DNA of 64,000 nt from Miscanthus floridulus. Taxonomy: Eukaryota; Streptophyta; Magnoliopsida; Poales; Poaceae. Of this stretch, positions 57,011 to 64,000 are shown in pieces. The notes below the pieces were generated by a model. It made no database searches, was not told the origin of the DNA, and saw only the letters and a list, made by a program, of their open reading frames with translations. A program made the translations under genes and the position numbers. The stretch spans positions 84,368,384-84,432,383 of the forward strand of contig NC_089587.1 in assembly GCF_019320115.1 (NCBI RefSeq). The letters are read 5' to 3'. Positions within the stretch are counted from its first letter, which is position 1. Every line of letters starts with the position of its first letter.

Positions 57011-58383
57011 ATGTCCACGAGGCACTTTTCAGACACCTACCCAGATCTATCTAGGTAGCCCTAACCCCCAGGTCGTCGTCAACGTCACTCCCAGGTCCCC
57101 AACACCATGCAGCTTGCATCGTCGCATGCGAACGCTAAACCCTAGTAGCTAATTAAACGGATCGAGTAAGTTGCTGTGTGCTTAGTAGTGGTACTGAATG
57201 AATGATGAATGGATGAATGCAAGCATACACTGCTCCGACAGATCGATCGATGATAGTTCGATGGGCATGGGTCTAAATTTATGCATGGCCGCCGGATCAG
57301 TAGAAGACGATCGACGACGGAACACGCACGCCGCCCGTACGTATGTACACGGCGCTTCACCGGCCGGCATCGGCATAGTAGGCTGATGGGTCGGTCAGTA
57401 TGATGCATGCACGCACGGTATGGGGGTAATGGGAGGGGGGAGCTAGGCTGATGAGGTGGAGTAAATGCGCGTACGTCTGGGGCCCTCGGCAAAGAGGGTG
57501 GTAGCAGTAGTGCACAGCGCACTGGTTGTACTGGATCGGAACAGTGACAGTCCAGTAGCTGCCGCAGCTAGCTTAGCTAAGGAAGGAAGGAAAGTCGTCC
57601 TCTCCTCGAGGAGGCACAGCACAGCACAGGGAGGGCACTGCATCTGCATCTCCATCTGCATCCGCATGCAGAGAGAACGAACGAGCGAGCGAGACCGGCG
57701 CGCGCGCAGGCAGTAGTCAGGGGCGGATGGAGGAGAAAGACGGATCGGAGTCGGAGGATGAGTAAATGCCGCCACTTACCCCGCCTGTCTCCCTCGGCCA
57801 GAGCCGGCCAGCAGACACAGCCGGGGCGCGCGCGGCTGGACCTGGAGAGGTCGCGTTCGCGTGGTCATCCATCCGTGGTGACACTACTGGATGGGCGCTG
57901 CCATGGCAGATTGCGCCAACAGGCTGGGCTGGTCGTCAGGTCAGGTACGTCGCCACTGTAGCGACAAGAACGAAGCAAAAGAAACTAGTTGCGGCATGCG
58001 AATTAATGGCTACTGGCGGCCGGCAGACGGCGAGTAGACGATCCGTATCCGTCCATGGTGCAGTGTGCAGCAGATCGGCGACGACGAGCAGAGCAAGCAA
58101 GAGGAGGTCTCGTCCGGGCCGGGCCGGGAGATCGAAGAGAAAAAGCTGACGGCAACCAGCTCAGCCTCAGCACCATCGGAGTGGCGTGTGCGTGAGAGAG
58201 CATGCAAGGAAGCGTGTGCATGCGCTGCAGGCCCAGGCCGGGCACTGCCGACTGTTCCCGCTGGTGGCCGGCCGGCCGGCCGGCTGCTTCAATTCGCTCC
58301 CTGGCCAGAATCCAGATCGCATCGCAGATTTTGGGGCTGGCGCAGCATATGGGATACTCTCTGCTAACTAACTTTAGTTCTAA
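57011..58383. other. GC-rich intergenic DNA without a recognised gene
   Basis: Several open frames of 60-127 codons exist on both strands, but none shows a domain or shared exon signals. The stretch has purine repeats (CATCTGCATCTCCATCTG at 57640) and GGCCGGCCGGCCGG at 58268. It may be regulatory or untranslated DNA. Confidence 0.35.
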
Positions 58384-58626
58384 GGCCCAGTTTAGTTGCC
58401 GAAAATTTTAGCAAAACGACGCTGTAGCATTTTCGTTGTTATTTGGCAATTAGTGTTCAATCATAGTCTAATTAGGCTTAAAAGATTCGTCTCGTGAATT
58501 TCGTCTAAACTATGTGATTAGTTTTATTTTTTATTTATATTTAATGCTTCATGCATGCGTCCAAAGATTTAATGTGACAAGAAATCTTAAAAAAATTGGC
58601 GTTTTCGAGGGGAACTAAACAGGCCC
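58384..58626. mobile_element. Tourist-like MITE, CCCTG subfamily, TSD TAA
   Basis: The ends GGCCCAGTTTAGTTGCC and GGGAACTAAACAGGCCC are flanked by TAA at 58381-58383 and 58627-58629. The interior (TTCATGCATGCGTCCAAAGA) is the reference for the truncated copy at 53759. Confidence 0.88.
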
Positions 58627-58629
58627 TAA

Positions 58630-59550
58630 TTCACTGATACGACCGATCGAGTAGATCTTAGGACCACCATGGCCACCGCCCATGCGTGATCATCCATCCG
58701 GCCAGGCTGCCGCCGCCTAGCTCGCTCGTTTATTCTACACTAATAAATGCACTTGCTGTTTCTTAATGCTCGATCGCTCATCATCACAGGACAGTAGGAC
58801 ATGGCACTGTAAGCAAACAGTTTGGAGTACGTGTCGCATGCAGCAGCTCGATCGATCGCAGGAATTATTGTTCATCCGTTTATTATGTTGTTTGCAGCAG
58901 CTAGCTAGCCAGGCAGATCGCAATCTTGTGAAATTCTCGGGCTGGGTGCAGTCATGCTGTGAGAGTCGCTTTCAGATTATCGTGAGATGAGTTTGAGAAT
59001 TGTGATTGCATCTCCAGATATATAATTCTTGTGTGGAAGCCGGCCTGTTGCGCAGCGGCGGCGCATATGCTGCACTGGGCTGGATCAGCCCAAGTTACAA
59101 GCCCATCCAAATAAGGGCTTCATTTAGCCCAGGAGCCCAAACGCTGTACTGTGACTGGCCGGTGTGATTTCAAAATCCATCTCACCTACAATGCTCCTGG
59201 AACCATAACCGTTATTTATCAAGAAAAAAAATCAGATAAAATAGATTGAATCTTAGTTTCTCTTAAAGAATGTTGTCATTTGCCAACATAAGAATAGAGG
59301 AAATGCATGATATATAGTTTTTTTGAAGACAAACAGATAATTAGCTGTAGCTCTACGTATACACAGTTACACACAACAGCACTAAGAGCACTAATGAGTA
59401 ATGACATTTTGCTACTATTTTTTTTCCTAAGCATTACCTGACGAAGAAACGAACTCATCCCACTAGGTCTAGCTGCACTGTGATAAGGCTTTCGTGGGTT
59501 GTAGCATTCCGATTCGTATTCGGTGAAGGAACGAAAACTTCGCCCTCTCT
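58630..59550. other. Intergenic DNA upstream of the frataxin gene
   Basis: No gene is supported. GCCCA-type motifs at 59094-59140 (GCCCAAG, GCCCATCC, GCCCAGG, GCCCAAAC) might be a distal promoter cluster or a divergent promoter, but no divergent gene is seen. Confidence 0.35.
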
Positions 59551-59559
59551 AAGCGGGTT

Positions 59560-59646
59560 TGGGCTTGGCCCTTGTCGTGGCCCAAGAAATCCTCTGAGTT
59601 TCTCGGCCCAAACTTTCATCCGCCGGCCCAGCGACCTAGCAGCCCA
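59560..59646 (+). promoter_or_regulatory. Site II (TGGGCY/GGCCCA) cluster in the frataxin promoter
   Basis: Five TGGGCY-type motifs on either strand lie within 87 bases: TGGGCT at 59560, GGCCCA at 59579, 59605 and 59625, and AGCCCA at 59641. Site II elements are known to be enriched in promoters of plant nuclear genes for mitochondrial and ribosomal proteins, which suits frataxin. There is no obvious TATA box, also usual for such genes. Confidence 0.65.
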
Positions 59647-61184
59647 GTAAACACAAGCAAGACAGGCAACCAGCGAAGGTGCTGGAGGCCTTCACAGGTT
59701 CGCCTCTGCGGTTGTCGGCGCTAGCAAATCGAGCGGCGGCGCGGCGAATCGACCCGGGAGGCGGGCAAAATCGAGCGCCACCGCGCCGGCAAACCAAAGC
59801 GCCGTGTTCTCGTGCTGTCGTGCGGCTGCCTCCTGTCGGTCGGCGTTTCCCAGGCGGACAGGCAACAACGGCCAGCGGGAGTCCGGCGGTCTGGGCGCCT
59901 GGCAGGAGCAGCACAGCAGGTATTTGGCATCTGAGGAATCGAGTACCATTTCGCATTGGCTTTTATTTAAACTTCAAATTGCTGCCCACTCCTTAATTTC
60001 TAGTGCGTTTGTCGTCTATATCTGTATGTATGTAACCTGCGGATGATTTACACGCGTAAATAGTGGACCTACGCGGAGAAATTCGCCAGCTCCGCCAACC
60101 GCGCATTAGATTTTCACCTTGCTGCAATAGATTTGCAGTTACAGCATAGCTTATCATCCTTTTTTTTAAGGACTTTGACGCTGAGAGAAGGGGATATCAT
60201 ACCATATTACCATCCTGATCCACCGATAGTTTGTAGCCACAAATTGCAGTCCTGACAGAGAGACTTTCATGCTGTTAAGGCATTGAAAAAATGGCGTTCT
60301 CTTGCTGAATCTCGGGACGCCAGAGACTATTGACGATGTGCATCCTTTATTGTTCAATCTTGTTGCAGATCTAGTTACTTAACTGCTTACTGAGGGCAAA
60401 CCCACGATTTGTTAAGACTAATTAATACATCAGGTTGTGATGCATGTTCATGTTCAAAATTAATCTGTTGTGCTGTCTTAGGAGTTGTGTTGTGACAATA
60501 GTTCGAGATAAGTTAGCAATTTTTTAGGTGAGTATGCATCTCTTCTCTGGTTTTTCTTTGCAGAACAAATTGAGGAACTAATTTGAGATAAATATGCGTT
60601 TGACCTGAAGCTTCTGAGCTCTAGACTGGTGCTCCTATTTTTAGCAGAGGCTACTTATGTTAGCTTCTCTTTCTCTAATGAAGGTGCTAGCTAGTTTGCA
60701 TTTGCCTTGCATATGATTGCTTCCATTTGATCTGACATGAACACGCGTGCCTAAGTGGCAAGTCTTCCTTGTCAATTGTGTTGGCCAATTAGTAGGTTTC
60801 CCTTGTGACATGGTTAACTTTTTTATTTTAAAAAAGAAAGCAATTTGACATGTTATTGCTCAGTTACAGGCTTGGCAGGCCTTATATTATAAGAATGAAT
60901 CAGTTATAATGAACATGTTCAGTTTAGTTCCTTCTGCCTTGTAATGTAAACCACAGTACTTTCTTGCATTCAATTGTAATTTTCTAATGGTTCCTCTAAT
61001 CTCGTGTTGAACTTTCTTGTGTTGTTATTTCTTCTGATCTAGGCGGTGACTTCCACTGGACCTCAAGGTGCCATCTCGCCACGTGACCTGATTGCGGCCT
61101 TGTGGACACAGCACGGGAGCAGGGTTGCGCCACCTCTCTGAGTGCCATAGGCTGGTGCATAGGTATACACACACACAGGTGGCC
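59647..61184 (+). other. 5'UTR of frataxin with a probable 1.1 kb leader intron
   Basis: GC-rich leader DNA runs to GCACAGCAG|GTATTT (donor at 59920). An AT-rich stretch then ends at TCTGATCTAG (acceptor at 61042), after which GC-rich leader resumes up to the ATG at 61185. The intron is inferred from composition and signals. Small upstream frames in the leader are not supported as proteins. Confidence 0.55.
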
Positions 61185-62922
61185 ATGGCATCGCGTAAGC
61201 TTCTCATGGGCCTCACAACCGGGAGGCGACTACAATCCCGCACTCAGCAACTATTCTGGGCCACCAGTCTCCCTGAAGCTACCACCTCTCGGTCCCTCGT
61301 GGTGGCCGCTGCAACGGCGCGGCTATCCGGCAGGTCTCCAGCAGCTCTTCTCTTCTCTTCAAGGACCGTCTCGTCGACTCAGCCCGGTACACAGTCCGCA
61401 GGAGATGTGTCTGGCTCTGGCCCATCTGCAGTGGATCACAAGTTTGTTTCTCGACCTTGCAGTCTTAGCACGTTGATCCATTAATGCATTCTTGTGTAAT
61501 TTGGATTGCTTACAAGTATGAATGAGGGCAATGGAGAAATTAAACAGAGCATACGTGTAGGATGTTTGATAGAGCAATTTTTGTTGAGAATTGAGTCATT
61601 TGACATTCTCTACAAATCCCAACTTGCTTCGGACTAAGAATCTTTGTTATTATATTTGTCCTCTCCACCTGTGTCAATCAGGTAACCCTAAATTAGGTAC
61701 TCTGAACATTCTCTATTTTGCCAAATAGTGACAATGGATAATAGGTCATTAGAAGAGACTACAGTTGCTTGAATCAACAAACTGAAATGTAGAAAGTTGG
61801 GCTAGCTACTGGTATTAGTTGATTGCAACAATGTAATCTTCAGTATGTTTAACTGTTTTTACTTTATAGTTTGGTTATTTGAACTTTTGTTATTATATTT
61901 TTTTTGCCGCATGGGATAGTTGGTGATTATGATTGCGTACATTGAACAGGTTGGCAATGCAAGAGGACGAGTTTCACAAATTAGCAGATGAGACGATTCA
62001 TGATTTGCTTGAAAAACTTGAGGTAGTGAATCCTCTTTGTTATGGCCTTCAGACATCTCAAACAACATGTTTAGTCAGCATACCTCTGACTAATACTATT
62101 CTTCTTGTCTTTTTTAGGAGTATGGTGACTCCATTCAGATGGATGGTTTCGACATAGAGTATGGGGTTAGTTGCAACACACGATGGAGAATCATGCAATC
62201 CTTTCTAGTATGTGTTTTCTTTTTCATGTATTTGATTATTGATGCATCCTTCTTTTCTTGGACATTTTAGAATCAGGTTTTGACATTAAGGCTTGGGGAT
62301 CTGGGGACATATGTTATAAACAAGCAAACGCCAAACAAACAAATCTGGCTATCTTCACCTGTGAGGTACAGTAAATGCTATCTTAGTACCTCAGTTGTTG
62401 TTTGTTTCATTATATGTAATAGACACCTGAATTTGATTGCCATCGTCTTGTCTGCCATGTTGTATTATCATCCTTTCTCAAGGTTGATGCATATTGTATT
62501 ACACTAATAATTAATTTTACTAGTATCGTGAACCTGTCCCTGTGTAAGGACTTAGGAGTACTGAGTACATGTCATTTTTCGAATATTGTTTATGGCCACC
62601 CTTTGTGATATGTGGTTCAGTTTATTCGATATGGTTATTTGTCTTATGATGTTGCTGCGAAACTTATTAATACTTTTATTTCCAATCAAACAGACCCATG
62701 CTTGGGTATTTTGTACAGTACCCAAAAGCGCTTTGCTGAACTTGTATGTCATTTTTATCTTATATAAAGATGCTATCTGGATATGAATGCAGTGGGCCTT
62801 CTAGATTTGATTGGGATGCAACAACCAATGGTTGGATATACAAGAGGACTGGAGTGAACCTTGTGCAGCTTCTGGAGAAGGAGATTGATGAGCTCTGTGG
62901 TACTCCAGTAGAACTTTCATAA
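61185..62922 (+). CDS. FH: Frataxin homolog, mitochondrial
   Basis: Five coding exons join cleanly: 61185-61441, 61950-62022, 62118-62165, 62271-62365 and 62793-62922 (603 bases, 200 aa plus stop). All introns have GT/AG borders, and codons are split at two junctions. Residues 1 to about 80 are rich in Arg, Ser and Ala with few acids ([20 protein letters not shown]), a mitochondrial transit peptide. The frataxin fold follows. It has an acidic first helix ([20 protein letters not shown]) continuing to EEYGDSIQ, then the strands MDGFDIEYG and [20 protein letters not shown], then [12 protein letters not shown] with the conserved Trp at 152, [10 protein letters not shown], and a last helix ending CGTPVELS. 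Frataxin acts in the matrix in iron-sulfur cluster assembly with the cysteine desulfurase complex. The gene appears intact. The open frame that reads past 61441 into the intron is an artefact. Confidence 0.96.
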
Positions 62923-63328
62923 AGTACAGGAATTGCCACACAGCTAGGTTGGATGGAGAGTAGTGCATTTGAGGGAATGAGACACTCGTGTAATATGTTT
63001 TTTCACAAAACTTTTTTTTTGTTCTATGTATTGCACACAGTTTGGAATAAATAACTTCCCCTCGCTGGTAACGGGACAGTATTATTCATCAGGCACATCT
63101 TTTTTTGATATGCCCTAGATATGAAGTGGTCTTACATGTAGAAACAGCAAAGTGAATGCTCGTTGCACTTTGTAGTCCAATTTTCAGCTTGTGTTAATAT
63201 CATAATCTGAGCAATGTCAGCCTGTGCATATTAATATTTCTGAATGCAATACCACATTGGAGTTGAACTAGCAAAATGACAAAGTATCACTATATTCTGT
63301 TGTACCAAGTAACAAGGATCAAACTACA
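62923..63328. other. Shared 3' flank of two convergent genes
   Basis: About 400 bases separate the stop codons of frataxin (+) and the EF-hand gene (-). Both 3'UTRs must end here and may overlap. AATAAATAA at 63047 is a possible plus-strand poly(A) signal. Confidence 0.5.
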
Positions 63329-63718
63329 TCAATGCTGAAACATCCTGTGTGCCTCTTCTTCCATCAGCTCAGGGCTCAGTCTGACCATGAGGATGCAGAA
63401 CTCCATCTGATCCAGCGCCCCGTCCCCGTCCAGGTCGCCTTCCTTCATCATCTCCAGGAGCTCATCGTCCCGGAGCTGGCCAAGCCCGAGCCTGGTCACG
63501 TTCTGCTTCAGGCTTCGGAAGGTGATCTTTCCTGCCCTGGGCTCCATGAGCAGCTGGAACCCCTTGCAGAGCTCCTGGATCAGGCCCTCCACGCCGAGCT
63601 TCCTCGCCATCAATGGCAGGAAGTCCTGGAACTGCACGGAGGCGCCCTTGTCTGAGTCCATGCCGGAGTTATCCCGCGAGATCATGGCAAAGACTGAAGA
63701 CCTCGCAATGGTTGGCAA
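63329..63718 (-). CDS. PBP1/KIC-type calcium-binding protein, single EF-hand
   Basis: An intronless minus-strand ORF of 129 aa. After a variable N-terminus, it has the family pattern FQDFLPLMARKLGVEGLIQE, LCKGFQLLMEPRAGKITF and SLKQNVTRLGL, then one canonical EF-hand loop at residues 95-106 (DLDGDGALDQME) followed by FCILMVRLSPELMEE. This matches plant PINOID-binding protein 1 and KCBP-interacting (KIC) small calcium sensors, which bind a kinase or a kinesin-like calmodulin-binding protein in a calcium-dependent way. Typical members start closer to the conserved block, so the Met at about 63661 (MDSDKGASV) could be the true start instead of 63718. Which partner it binds cannot be told from sequence. 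Confidence 0.88.
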   Translation of the reverse strand: MPTIARSSVFAMISRDNSGMDSDKGASVQFQDFLPLMARKLGVEGLIQELCKGFQLLMEPRAGKITFRSLKQNVTRLGLGQLRDDELLEMMKEGDLDGDGALDQMEFCILMVRLSPELMEEEAHRMFQH

Positions 63719-63780
63719 GATTTATGCACGGGATTTTGGACTTGTGGTTCGTGGTGGGTTATGGAGAAGGTAGGTGTTTG

Positions 63781-63788
63781 TTTATATA
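63781..63788 (-). promoter_or_regulatory. TATA box of the EF-hand gene
   Basis: Minus-strand CCTTATATAAACAA lies 63 bases upstream of the first ATG (63718), which puts transcription start near 63750. That short leader supports the 63718 start. Confidence 0.6.
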
Positions 63789-63799
63789 AGGGGAATGAA

Positions 63800-64000
63800 G
63801 GGAGGATGGTGGCAGGAGAGGGAGGAGTCCATGAGGTTCTTGGAATTGGGAGCAGTCTCCCCATCATGAGGGGACCCCATGCATGCCAACCGAAGTGCAG
63901 GGAACTGCAGGCATGCTCTCCTTGCTCCTGCCTGTCTCAAGACAGGGTGTTTGCTGCGTCCGGCAGTTTGTTTCTGCGAAATAGCACAAAGGGCTGGCTT
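63800..64000. other. Upstream region of the EF-hand gene, to the window edge
   Basis: No gene is visible. ORFs here (e.g. 63867-63682 minus) overlap the promoter and are not supported. Confidence 0.35.

Noticed and set aside
57142..58400. Cluster of ORFs of 60-127 codons
   Set aside because: They lie on both strands in GC-rich DNA with no recognisable motifs, exon signals or consistent frame.
61102..61476. Alternative ORF of 124 codons over frataxin exon 1
   Set aside because: It is an out-of-frame shadow. The frataxin frame is proven by clean joining of all five exons.

Overview
The window is nuclear DNA from a grass, most likely a panicoid (Andropogoneae-type) genome such as sorghum or a relative. 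The basis is intron-bearing plant genes, many Tourist-like and Stowaway-like MITEs, CACTA transposons with GC-rich palindromic subterminal repeats, and a Ty3/gypsy element of the Tat lineage. I had no database, so species and family names rest on recognised motifs.

Host genes are few. A WIP-domain C2H2 zinc-finger transcription factor is at 19838-22597 (+, 2 exons, 427 aa). A mitochondrial frataxin gene is at 61185-62922 (+, 5 coding exons, 200 aa), preceded by a likely 5'UTR intron and a cluster of site II (TGGGCY) promoter motifs. A PBP1/KIC-type single-EF-hand protein is at 63329-63718 (-), convergent with frataxin.

The rest is mostly transposable elements. From left to right: (i) the 3' end of a CACTA element entering from the left edge (1-2122); (ii) a complete CACTA of the same family, 4161-17982, with TSD TTC, a decayed TNP2 transposase, a TNPA-like gene fused to or followed by a Ulp1-like protease, and between them captured host fragments including a DEAD-box helicase exon in antisense; (iii) a LINE ORF1-like remnant (18190-19062, -); (iv) the WIP gene and a MITE-rich flank (about 23.7-27.0 kb); (v) a three-level nest at 28356-53758. 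In that nest a second CACTA family on the minus strand is split by a 16.5 kb Tat-lineage gypsy element (28747-45294, TSD GCACT), which itself holds a 1.3 kb non-autonomous CACTA (29579-30877, TSD CAT); (vi) a MITE-rich intergenic zone that repeats, in order, the intergenic DNA left of the nest; (vii) the frataxin/EF-hand gene pair.

Most transposon genes are broken by in-frame stops, mainly TAG, in the pattern expected from decay of methylated CAG/TGG codons. The least ordinary part is the Tat element. Opposite its gag-pol it carries a plus-strand unit (31.2-34.9 kb) with its own TATA box, a 'putative gypsy type transposon' domain, a 13-residue tandem repeat and a coiled coil. A second TATA-led plus-strand unit lies near 37.0 kb.
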